Both the position numbers and the translations under genes were made by a program. From assembly GCA_034509495.1 (NCBI GenBank), contig CM067520.1, forward strand, positions 23,835,182-23,899,181: a stretch of 64,000 bases of DNA, read 5' to 3'. The notes below the pieces were generated by a model, which was not told the origin of the DNA, did no database searches, and saw only the letters and a program-made list of their open reading frames with translations. Below are positions 24,528 through 35,300 of this stretch, in pieces. How positions within the stretch are numbered: the stretch's first letter is position 1; the number at the start of each line of letters is the position of its first letter. The DNA is from Acestrorhynchus altus (taxonomy: Eukaryota; Chordata; Actinopteri; Characiformes; Acestrorhynchidae).

Positions 24528-24732
24528 CAATGGTCAGGACCCCACAGGACCACCACAGAGCAGGTATTATGTGGGTGGTGGGTCATTCACTGCACTGCAG
24601 TGACATTGACACGGTGGTGGTGGGTTAGTGTGTATTGCGCTGGTATGGGTGGATCAGACAGCAGTGCTGCTGGAGTGTTTAAACATTGTGTCCACTCACT
24701 GTCCACTCCATTAGACACTCCTACATAGTTGC
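24528..24732. mobile_element. MITE-like repeat family A, best-preserved copy
   Basis: It runs from GGTCAGGACCCCACAGGACC to CCATTAGACACTCCTAC and includes GGTGGTGGGTTAGTGTG and GCTGCTGGAGTGTTTAAAC. Parts of it recur at four other places in the window. Confidence 0.75.
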
Positions 24733-24779
24733 CCCACCTTGTAGATGTAAAGTCAGAGACAGAAGCTCATCTGTTTCTG

Positions 24780-25205
24780 CAGTTTGTGTTGGTCGTCCTC
24801 TAGTCCTTCATCAGAGCTCACAGGATGCTGCCCACAGGACGATGTTGGCTGGATATTTCTGGTTGTTGGACTGTTTTCAGTCCAGCATTGACACTGAGTT
24901 TGGGTTTAAACGCTCGATCAGCACTGCTGGATGGTCTCATTGATGCATTGGCACACCATTGCTCTTGCTTTTGTTGGAGTAATGGTCTGTACTTTCCAGG
25001 GAAGGTTTCCTTCTTGATTTTGGAGCATTGCTGTGAGGACCAGAAGAGGACGAGTTCCTCTTTTGAGTCTTGGTTCTTGTCAAGGTTCTTCCTCCTAGCC
25101 TGAGGGAGTATTTCCTTGCCACTGTTGCCCACTGGCTTGCTCAATTGCTTTGTGACAATACCTTCACCGTAAAAAGCACCATATAAATAAACTTTAATTG
25201 ATTGA
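24780..25205 (-). repeat. Dispersed repeat family D, inverted copy
   Basis: Features include TTCTTCCTCCTAGCCTGAGG, TTTCCTTGCCACTGTTGCCC and the terminal AAACTTTAATTGATTGAT, complementary to the copies at 23,050-23,275 and 15,385-15,640. Confidence 0.7.
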
Positions 25206-25504
25206 TCGTATTCAGTGCCACAAGCTGGTGTGAGGTGAGGATGATGATCACCATGCCACCTCATCCCCAGCGCATCCCAGCAGTACTGGATGGAGCACCA
25301 TCATTCTAGAGAACGCAGTTCCATTGTTAAATCATTTTCATTATTTTACTATTTCATTTGTACATCAATGCTACAAGCTATATATAGAGCAGAAACCTGT
25401 AAAATACTAGACTCATCTTTTGGCATGATGATATCACATTAAACCAAAAAAAACCTTCCTTAACTTTCAATGGAAGTCCAAATTAAAGAATTAATTTTAA
25501 TTTG

Positions 25505-25780
25505 ACGTACATGGGGTAGCACAATGGCTTGATGGTTAGCACATTCACCTCCCAGCACTGGGATCTTGGGTTCTAGGCCCTATCTGGGTGGAGTTTCCAT
25601 GTTCTCCCTGTGTCTGTGTCAGTTTCCTGCCACGTTGCAAAAACATAGATTTCAGGTTACCAGCTACTCTAAATTGCCGTAGTGTTTGTATGTGTGTGAG
25701 TGAATATATGTCTGTATGCTCAGTCCTGGGTGAAGCTCCACTGGTGCTTGATGCAGGACTCCAGGTGGATGATTGTTCTT
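25505..25780 (+). mobile_element. tRNA-like SINE copy
   Basis: It starts GGGTAGCACAATGGCTTGAT, GGTTAGCACATTCACCTCCC (an A-box-like head), then GGGTTCTAGGCCCTATCTGG in the B-box region, then GGAGTTTCCATGTTCTCCC and CTAAATTGCC. This order is typical of a very common fish SINE. An inverted copy lies at 27,705-28,075. Confidence 0.7.
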
Positions 25781-26004
25781 TTCATTCATTCGCTCATATT
25801 TTGAAATATTTGGAAATATTATTTAAACAGTAAAATGAACAACAGCCAGATTCATTACATGGTATTGTGTGAAAGTGACAGTACTATAAATAGTATAGAT
25901 GCTGGCTGTGCTCTCCTTACTAAGTTCCGTTAATTAATCATGACTTTGTGGTTTGGATTCAAACAACTCCATTGTTGGCATCAAACACTAGAAGCAATGC
26001 ATGT

Positions 26005-26006
<2 letters not shown>

Positions 26007-26039
<33 letters not shown>
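26007..26039. repeat. (GT)n microsatellite
   Basis: About sixteen GT units. Confidence 0.95.
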
Positions 26040-26041
<2 letters not shown>

Positions 26042-26319
26042 TGCCTACTAACTCCAAACAAACCAGGTGAACTAGATCATCCAGTCTCATGTACTGATCT
26101 ACTTCCCTTAAAGAAGGCTTCATTTTTCTTTAAGCTGCAAAGTCATGCTGGGACAGAAACAGTTGTGCAGACAAAGGTATGTTGAAAATGAACGACAAAG
26201 TTCATGTCAAACAGGTTTTGATTGTAGATGCGCACGAACTACAGAACATAGCGTAACAACAGAGATAAAACAGCTGTTACACATTATGACATCACAGTAA
26301 TACTAGTAGTGCACCCCTT

Positions 26320-26525
26320 TAACCAAGCAGAGAAAAGTTGGTTCTTTGGCTTGGCAGGGTCCTGTATATCACCACGGAAGAACCAAAGAAGAACCATTTA
26401 TATCTTTTAGAGTGTGGATATATGCTCCAGCCTTGAGACCCATGATGGACTGATTTCTACATAGGGTTGCCAACATAAGGTTATATAGGGTTCTTCATAG
26501 AACACTAAAGGAATGCACAGTAATA
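26320..26525. repeat. AAGAACC-type repeat fragment
   Basis: GGTTCTTTGGCTTGG and GAAGAACCAAAGAAGAACC form an inverted pair like the element at 1,690-2,400. Confidence 0.4.
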
Positions 26526-26629
26526 AAACTCAGAAGCAGAAGTAAACTCCTAGAAAAAGTATATATAACTATGATGAATAAAATCTATAGCCTTGACATA
26601 TTATTATTAATAGTGTTATTTTCAAGGTT

Positions 26630-26795
26630 TGAATGAATTGGCAGAACATGACTGAAGTGCCCCCTGAGCAAGGCACTGAACTCCCCAACTGCTCCCTGGG
26701 TGCCATGGATAGGGCTGCCCACCATCTACCCACTTATGTATGTATGTGTTTCACTGCGTGGATGGGTCAAATGTGGAGGACAATTTTCCAAGTTT
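26630..26795 (+). repeat. Dispersed repeat family E
   Basis: GAACATGACTGAAGTGCCCC, CAAGGCACTGAACTCCCCAA, TGCCATGGATAGGGCTGCCC and GGATGGGTCAAATGTGGAGG match in order the copy at 46,075-46,300. This is a common fish SINE-like repeat without coding sequence. Confidence 0.7.
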
Positions 26796-26805
26796 ACATT
26801 TTTTA

Positions 26806-26806
26806 T

Positions 26807-26861
<55 letters not shown>

Positions 26862-26866
26862 ATATT

Positions 26867-26916
<50 letters not shown>
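26806..26916. repeat. (ATT)n then (AAT)n inverted trinucleotide array
   Basis: About 17 ATT units are followed, after a CATATT spacer, by a similar number of AAT units. The two halves are reverse complements and could form a long hairpin. Confidence 0.95.
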
Positions 26917-26919
26917 GGG

Positions 26920-27700
26920 ATATAAGGGATTAACTCTTATAACCTGAGATTTGCACTTTGCAGGCAGTCACATGCTGTTTTCAGAGTAACACAGGACCAC
27001 ATTCATTGTTCTTGTTAACTCCTTACTGTCCTTTCAACAGCATTGCAAAATGTCACCGTATATTCTAGTAAGTGCTGATGTTATCCAGGAAACGTAGGAG
27101 ATGTGATCACTTAAAAAAACAAAGTATGTGTCTTGTACTCTGTGTTTTAATCTTCAGCTATGCTTCCATTCTGGTGACTTACATGGTAGGTATTTGTGTC
27201 TTAGTCCACTACGTCACTGCCAGCACAATACATGCCAAACCAGTTTCCACAACAAAAATGTAGTAATTTACCGCAAATGAATCTTGGCGAGACTGACAAC
27301 AAAGAGTTAATTACTGAGAGTTCAGTAGTGAGTACTGAGAGTTTGTTGATTCATACAACAAATGTCCCAGTAAACGTTCTGTTACTAAAGAGGTTCTCAG
27401 GGGAACATGTTCGGATGAACTTCTTTCCCATTAATGTGAACATGTACCAAAAAAGGTTCTATGAGTTGTAACAATAATAAACATATTAGGATTAATGAAG
27501 GCTGATTTGGGGAATGTTTTTGTAGTTTGTTGTACTTTATTCAATAAAAATATGAGACACATGCCAGATGTTATTCCTTTGGTCTTCATTTGGGATGAAC
27601 AGGATGGATCATTTGACCATTTGATCAAACATTTTCTTGTGCCTACAATTCTTTGTGTTTTTTTTGTTTATAAGGACTAAAAACACAACACTACCGGTAA
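26920..27700. other. Unassigned DNA with two exon-like fragments
   Basis: No gene is supported. About 27,385-27,470 carries GGTTCTCAGGGGAAC and AAAAGGTTCTATG, fragments of the AAGAACC family. Confidence 0.35.
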
Positions 27701-27704
27701 ATTA

Positions 27705-28075
27705 CATCCATCCATCCATTTGTTGTGTACCGCTATTCCTGAACAGGGGTCACAGGAGCCGGGTGCCCAGCTGGCAACTCTGAGCGCAGATGGAAACAAA
27801 CTCTAGACAGGGCGCTACACACACACATTACACATACACACACACGACACACACACACACACACACAACACACACAACACATCATCATCACACACACACT
27901 AAGGGCCACTTTAGAGTCACCAATTCACCTACCATGCATGTCTTTGTACTGTGGAGGAAGCCGGAGTACCTGGAGGAAACACGGGGAGAACATGCAAACT
28001 CCACACAGAAATTTCCCAGGTCCACACACCCGGGGCAACAGCGCTGTCCACTGCACCACCGTGCTGCCCCACTAC
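27705..28075 (-). mobile_element. SINE copy, inverted, with internal CA-rich expansion
   Basis: In reverse orientation it carries the same modules as 25,505-25,780 (GGAGAACATGCAAACTCCAC, GCACCACCGTGCTGCCCC). The (CA)-rich stretch at 27,817-27,900 has grown inside it. The left edge is a CCATCCATCCAT tail. Confidence 0.7.
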
Positions 28076-28079
28076 TTCT

Positions 28080-28870
28080 GTATGTGTAGATCAATACATT
28101 TCACCCATATCAATCTATCATTTTTATAATTTATTATACCTGCTAACCTTTGTCTTCCTTCATGCAATCCAACACTTTTTTGTTCATGAGAAAGATGCCA
28201 CTGTAGATAAAGATAATCAGTGTGACTTCCTGATTAAATTAAATTAAAATACTGTATATTAAGGGTTGAGGTGGTTCTTTCAAAGGCTTTTAGTGTAAGA
28301 GTATTAGAGGAATAATTCTGTATGTATATTGTGTTTATAGGTTTGTGATAAGGCCCTTGAATAGGTATACAGATTTATATAGACTGATATTTGGTATTAT
28401 TTCTATTGTATTTATTTACCTTGTAAACTTTGGTGTGTCAATATACTACTAAGTGTGAGGAATGTATCCACGAATCTTGTGCATCTTTTTGTTCTGTATT
28501 AATAATAAAATGATTATAATGACACATTATTTAAAAATGCTCAAATAAATCAATAGACTGTCACATTTATATCCATTACATGTAAAGTGAAATATTTATG
28601 TTTTCGTTTCATTATGTTGATCAGTGAGCCTTACAGCTCATTAACATTAAAAATCTCAAATGATTTGCATTAATTACTAATCAGACAAAAAGCTTTGAAA
28701 ACCTTTCTCTTTACGCAGAGGGGCTACTAATTTGTTATTTCTCCCCATGTCCCCATTAAGCAACAGAGAAACATCACATCATCCAACATAACCACATGTC
28801 AAAGATACAACAAAGAAAATTGAATGCACCATATATATATATATATACTTTGTTGGCCTCCTTTCACCCT
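28080..28870. other. AT-rich intergenic DNA, no gene seen
   Basis: It includes AT-rich Tc1-type terminal fragments near 28,530-28,690 and a short (TA)n run at 28,831-28,847. Confidence 0.45.
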
Positions 28871-28879
28871 CATCTTTAC

Positions 28880-29090
28880 TGACCAGGACCCCACAGGACC
28901 ACCACAGAGCAGGTATTTTGTGGGTGGTGTGTCATTCTCAGCTCTCAGCTCTGCAGTCACTCTGACATGGTGGTTGAGTGAGTGGGAGTTTAAACACTCC
29001 ACCAGCACTACTGCGTCCGATCCACCATACTAGTACAACATACACTACCACGCCACCATGTCAGTGTCACTGCAGTGCTGAGAACGACCC
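28880..29090. mobile_element. MITE-like family A, palindromic copy
   Basis: The left half (GACCAGGACCCCACAGGACC, TTTTGTGGGTGGTGTGTC) matches the start of family A. The right half (AACACTCCACCAGCACTAC, CACCATGTCAGTGTCACTGC) is the complement of its middle. It therefore appears to be a fold-back arrangement. It ends about 250 bases before the giant minisatellite. Confidence 0.65.
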
Positions 29091-29339
29091 ATCCCATTTT
29101 CTTAAAAGCCTTTACAAAGAGAAACAATTTATTTCAGTGAGAAATATATAAGATGTCCCTCATAGTTGGATCCAATTAAAGTGCCCTAAAGATGTTCTAT
29201 TCATCTTGATTCAAATGGGTTCTTTGAAGAGCCTGATTTCATACTGAGGAATCAAAAAGTTCTTACAGGCACTGACTCTTAGATGAATGTTGATATGAAA
29301 ACCGGATATGAGAGTAGGAGAGAGGTGAGCAATGTACTG

Positions 29340-32300
29340 GACCCAGCAGTATTTCGAGTTGTCCAGCCAGTAGTGTTTGTGAGATATGTTAGGCTCCAAT
29401 GGGCCAGATGTGTCTGGTGGGGCCAGAAGTGTTTGTAGATATGCCAGTCTGTTCTGCACAGATGTAACTGTAAATAAGAAGTGTTTGTGAGATATGTTGT
29501 GTCTGTGGGGCCAGATGTGTCTGTGGGGGCCAGAAGTGTTTGTGAGATATACAGGTCTTGTCGGGCCAGATGTGTCTGTAAATAAAAGAAGAGCCAGAGG
29601 TGAGCATGTTGTGGCTGTAACAGATGTGGTTTTAGCTTGGATGTGGCTGTAACAGTAGTGTTTCAGAAATATGTTGTGGCTGTAAGGTAAGATACAAAAA
29701 TAGTAGTGTTAGTTACATATTGAGGCTGTGGGGCCAGATGTGTCTGTGGGGTCAGTAGTGTTTCAGGGGAGTAAGATGTATTGTTTTTACAGATGTGGCT
29801 TTAAATAGATGTATTTGGGGCTTTAGTGTTTGTGAGGTAAGATGTGGCTATGGGGGAAAGATATGGCTGTAGCCAGATGCTGGCAGCACAGATGTGGCTG
29901 TGGAGCCAGTAGTGTTTGCATATGTTAGTCTGTGGGGCCAAATGTGCAAGGGGGTCATAATGTTTGTGAAGCACGTTGAACTGTGGGGGCCAGATGTGGC
30001 TGTGTGCCCAGTAGTGTTTGTAGAGGTATACAGGTTGGGGGCCAGATGTGGGATGTAAATAGTAGTGTGTTTGTGAAGTATATTGAGGCTGGGGCCAGAT
30101 GTGTCTGTGGGGTCAGTAGTGTTTGTGAGGTAAGATGTGGCTATGGAAAAGATGTATTGGGGCCAGATGTGGCTGTGGGGCCAGATGTGCTGTGGGGGCC
30201 AGTAGTGTTTATGACGACAGGTTCAGGCGCCAGATGTGTATGTGGGGCCAGTAATGTTTGTACATGTTGTGGCTGTGGGGCCAGATGTATTGTGTCCCAG
30301 TTGTGTTTAGAGGTATGTTGTGGCTGTGGAGCCAGAAGTGGTCAGGGGCCAGATGTGATGTAAATAGTAGTGTTTGTGAAGTATGTTGTAGCCAAACAGA
30401 TGCGTGGCTGTGTGCGTGCCCAGTAGTGTTTATAGCATGTTGTACTGTGGGGACAGATGTGGATGTAAATAATATGTTTGTGAAGTATATTGAGGCTGGG
30501 GCCAGATGTGTTCCGTGGAGGCAAGAAGTGTTTAGAGGTGATGTGGTCATGAAAGATGTGGCTGTTAACAGATGCACAACAGTATGCTTCAGGAAGGTTG
30601 TGTCCAGGGGCCAGATGTACAAATAGCAATGCCTAGAAGCATGTTGCGGCTGTGGGGTCAGATGTGGTCAGTGTCCAGTCAGGTTTGTGAGGCATGTTGT
30701 GTATTGTGGGAGCTCAAAAGTGACAACAGATGGTTGTAAATAGTGAAGGTTTGTGAAGTATGTTGTGGCTGTAAATAGATTGTGGATAACAGTAGTGTTT
30801 GTAGGTTACGTTGTATTGTTAACAGATGTGTCTGTAAATAGTAGTGTTTGTGAGGTAAGTTGTATTGTGGAACAGATGTGGCTGTGTGTCCAGTAGCGTT
30901 TTGTGAGGCAACGCTGTGGCTGTAACAGATGTACAAAATAGATGTCAAATAGCAGTGCTCAGAAGCACGTTCATGGCTGTATAACAGATGTGCACAAAGT
31001 ATCAGCAGTGCTCAGAAGCACATTATAACAACAGACGCATCCGTAAACAGTGTCTAGAGCAGATGTATTGCAGGCAACATGTGGTCAGGAACAGATTTTA
31101 CCAAACAGAGTGTTTCAGAAGCATGCTGTGGCTGTGAACAGATGTGGCTGTAAATAAAGAGTCACAGAAGTATGTGGTCAGGCCAGATGTACTGTAAGTC
31201 CAGTAGCAGGAGGCATGTCAGACAAATAGACGTATTGTAAATAGATGCACAAACAGTAGTATTCAGAAGTATGTCAGGCTGTAACACTGTAATGCAACAG
31301 CAGTGCCTGGTAGAAATATGTCAGGCTGTGGACAGGAATGTTTGTGAAGCATATTGAGCCAAAATAGATGTGTCTGTGGGGTCACAGTGTTTGTAGAGGT
31401 AAGATGTATTGTTTGGGTTGCATGGCCTTAGTCCAGTAGTGTTTGTAGAGGCGTTGTATTGTAAATGATGTGCTGGGGCCGATGGTCAAACAGAGTGCTT
31501 GTGAAGTATGTTATATTGTATACAGATGTGGACAAAGGCTAGTAGTGTTTGTAGTTGAGGCTGTAAATGATATCCAGGGTCAGAGCTATGAGGTAAGATG
31601 TATTATGTGGGAAAGATGTATTAACAGATGTGGCCAGGGGCCAGTAGTGTTTGTGAAGTATGCTGTGGCTGTGAACAGATGTGGCTGTGGGGCCAGTAGT
31701 GTTTGTGAAGTATGCTGTGTCAAATAGATGTATTGTGTGCCTCAGTAGTGTTTGTAGAGGTATGTTGTATTGTAAATAGATTTGGCTGTGGGGGCCAGAT
31801 GGCTGTGGGGGCCAGTGAAGGTTTAGAGTAAGTTGTATTGGGGCCAGATGTGGCTGTGTGTGCCCAGTATGTTTGGTGAGGCATGTTGTGGCTGTAGGGC
31901 CAGATGTAGTCTGTGGGGCCAGATTTGGCTGTGGGGCCAGAAGGTTTGTGAAGTATGTTATGGCTACAACAGATGTACAGCGCCATAGTGTTTAGAATAT
32001 TGAGGCTGTGGGGCCAGATGTATCTGTAAACAGATGTTTGTGAGGTAAGATGTATTATGGGAAAGATGTATTGTAACAGTAGTGTTTATGAAGTATACAA
32101 ATGGGCCAGATGTATTGTGGGGCCAGTAGTGTTTGTGAAGCATGTCATATTAGGGGCCAGATGTGCTCAAATTCAGCAGTGTTTGTGAAGTATGTTGTAT
32201 TGGGGCCAGATTTGGCTGTAAGCCAGATGTAGCTGTGGGGGCCAGTAGTGTTTAGAAGTATGTTGTATTGGGCCAGATGTGGCTGCACAGCAGTGTTTAG

Positions 32301-35300
32301 AACATGTTGTGGCTGTGGGGAGAGAAGTGTTTGTGAAGTATATTGAGGCTGGCCAGATGTGTCTGGTGGGGTCAGCAGTGTTTGTGAGGTAAGATGTATT
32401 GTTACAGAAGTGGCTTTAGCCAGTAGTTTAGAAGTGTTGTGGCTGCACAGATGTGCTGTGTGCCCAGTAGTGTTTGTGAGATGTTATGCCCAATGATGTG
32501 GATGTGGGGGTCAGATGTATTGTAAATAGTAGTGTTTGTGAAGTATGTCAGGCTGTAATAAGATGTGGCTGTGCGGCCAGTAGTGTTTGTGAAGTATATT
32601 GAGGCTGTGGGGCCAGATGTGTCTGTGGGGTCAGTAGTGTTTGTGAGGTAAGATGTATTGTGGGGGTCAGACATGTATTGTGGGGCCAGATGTAGCTGTG
32701 GGGCCAGTAGTGTTTATAAGTATGTTGTGTCTGTAAACAGATGTGTATGTAAATAGCATGTTTAGAAGTATAGGCTAAATAGATGGCTGTGTGCCCAGTT
32801 GCGTTTATGAGGTATGTTGTGGCTCTGGAGCCAGAAGTGGCTGTGGGGCCAGATGTGGCTGTGGGGCCAGTAGTGTTTGTGAGGTAGGCTGTGTCTGTGG
32901 GGCCAGATGTGTCTGTGGGGCCAGATGTGTTTGTGAAGTATATTGTGCCTGAGCGGACATATGTGTCTGTGTGGCCAGTAGAGCTTTTTGAAGAATATTG
33001 TGTCTGTGTGGGGGCCAGATGTGTTTGTGTAACAGTAGTGTTTGTGAAGTATGTTGTGGCTGGGACAGATGTGTCTGTGGGACCAGATGTGTCTGTGAAG
33101 TACACAGGCTGAGGACAGATGTCTGTGGGTCCAGAGGGCTTTAGAAGTATGTTGTGTCTGTGGGTGAGATGTGTTCAGGGCCCAGTAGTGTTTGTGAAGT
33201 ATGTTGTGTCTGTGGGACCAGATGTGTCTGTGGGGCCAGTAGTGTTTGTGAGGGCTGCAGGCTGTGGGGCCAGATGTGTTTGTGTGGCCAGCAGTGTTTG
33301 TGAAGTATGTTGTGTCTGTGGGGTCAGATGTGTTTGTGAAGTATGTTGTGGCTGTGGGGCCAGATGTGGATGTAAACAGTAGTGTTTAAAGAGTATGTTG
33401 TGGCTGGGGCCAGATGTGTATGTGGGGCCAGTACTGTTTTAGGAAGATAGTTGTACAAATGATGTATTAAAAGCCCAGTTTGTGTTTTAGGAGGCATGTT
33501 GTGGCTGTGGAGCCAAAAGTGTCTGTGGGGCCAGATGTGGCTGTGGGGCCAGTAGTGTTTGTGAAGTATGTTGTGGCTGTGGGGCCAGATGTGGCAGTGC
33601 CGCAGTAGTGTTTATAGAGTATGCTAGGCTGTAACAGATGGGATGTAACAGTAGTGTTTGTGAAGTATGTTGTATTGCAACAGATGTGTCTGTGGGGGCC
33701 AGTAGTGTTTGTGAGGTGTTGTGGCTGGGGCCAGATGGCTGTGTGCCCAGTAGTGTTTTGTGAGGCAATGTTGTGGCTAACACAGATGTGGCCAAATAGA
33801 TGTACAACAGATGCGGCTTTAAATGTAGTGCTAGATATGTTATATTGTAAGGCCAGATGTGGCTGTGCTACATAGTGTTTTGTGAAGCATATATTGAGGC
33901 TGTGGGGCCAGATGTATCTGTGGGGTCAGTAGTGTTTACAGAGGTAAGATGGCTATGAAAGATGCATTGTAATAGATGTGGTTGCAATAGTAGTGTTTGT
34001 GAAGCATGCTGTGGCTGTGGGGCCAGGATGTAATGTAACAGTAGTGTTTGTGAAGTATGTCAGGGGCCAGATGTATTGCAGTCTAGTAGTGTTTGTGAGG
34101 TATGTTGTGGTTGTGGGAATAGATCATTGTAAATAAGATGTACTGTAAATAAAGTAGTGCTCAGAGGCAAGCTGTGCACAACAGATTGTACAAAAATTCA
34201 GCAGTGTTTAGAGGTATGTTGTAATAAAATAAGATGTATTGTAAACAGATGTATTGTGGGGTCAGTAGTGTTAGAAGTATGTTATATTGTAAGGCCAGAT
34301 GCACAAAGCACAGTAGTGTTTGTGAAGAATGAGGCCAACAGATGTATCTGTGGGGTCACAGGTTTGTGAGGTAAGACAGTCATGTAAGATGTGACAACAG
34401 TAGTGTTTGTGAAGCATGCTGTGGCTGTGGGGCCAGATGGCTAAACAGTAGTGTTTGTGAAGTATGCTGTGGTTGTAATGACGTGGTCAAACCAGTAGTG
34501 TCGGTGAAGTATATTGTAAACAGATTTGGCTGTAACAGATGTATTGTGGGGCCAGTAGTGTTTGTGAAGTATGTTGTGGTTGTAATACACGGGCCAGCGG
34601 CCAGTAGTGTTTGTGAAATATGTTGTGGCTGTGGGGACAGTATGTTTGTGAAGTATAATATATTGTGGGCCAGATGTGTCTGTGGGGTCAGCAGTGTCAG
34701 AGGTAAGATGTGGCTGTTTTCACAGAAGTGGCTTTAAATGGTAGTGTTTGTGAAGTATGTTGTGGCTATGGACAGATGTGGCTGTGTACCAGAAATAGAG
34801 GTATATATGGCTGTGGGGCCAGATGTATTAAACAGATGTGGCTTGTAAATAGTAGTGTTTGTGAAGCATGTTGTATTGTAACAGATGTATTGTTATTGTA
34901 GTGCGTTTGTAAGAAGCATGTTGTATTGTGGGGTCAGAAGGTTTGTGAAGCATATTGAGGTTTGGGCCAGATGTGTCTGTGGGGTCAGTAGTAATTTGTG
35001 AGGTAAGATGTATTGTGGGGCTTCAGATGTGGCTGTAATGATGAGCTAAATAGTAGTGTTTATGAAGTGCATGTCATGTGTCCAGGCCAGATGTATGTAA
35101 ATAGTAATGCTTGTGAAGTATGTTGTATTGTAATAGATGTATTGTGTGTCCAGTTGTGTTTAGAGGTATGTTGTGGCTCTGGAGCCAGAAGGGTTGTGGG
35201 GCCAGATGTATTGTAACATGCGTTTGTGAGGTAGTAATGTGTCTGTGGGCCAGATGTGTCTGTGGGGCCAGATGTTTGTAGAAGTATACGTGCCTGGAGC

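Noticed and set aside
27030..27210. Two short exon-like pieces (acceptor CTTTCAACAG, donor GTAAGT; acceptor AATCTTCAG, donor GTAGGT) and a hydrophobic frame at 27,072-27,263
   Set aside because: The joined peptides have no recognisable domain and the phases give nothing protein-like; chance splice motifs are common.
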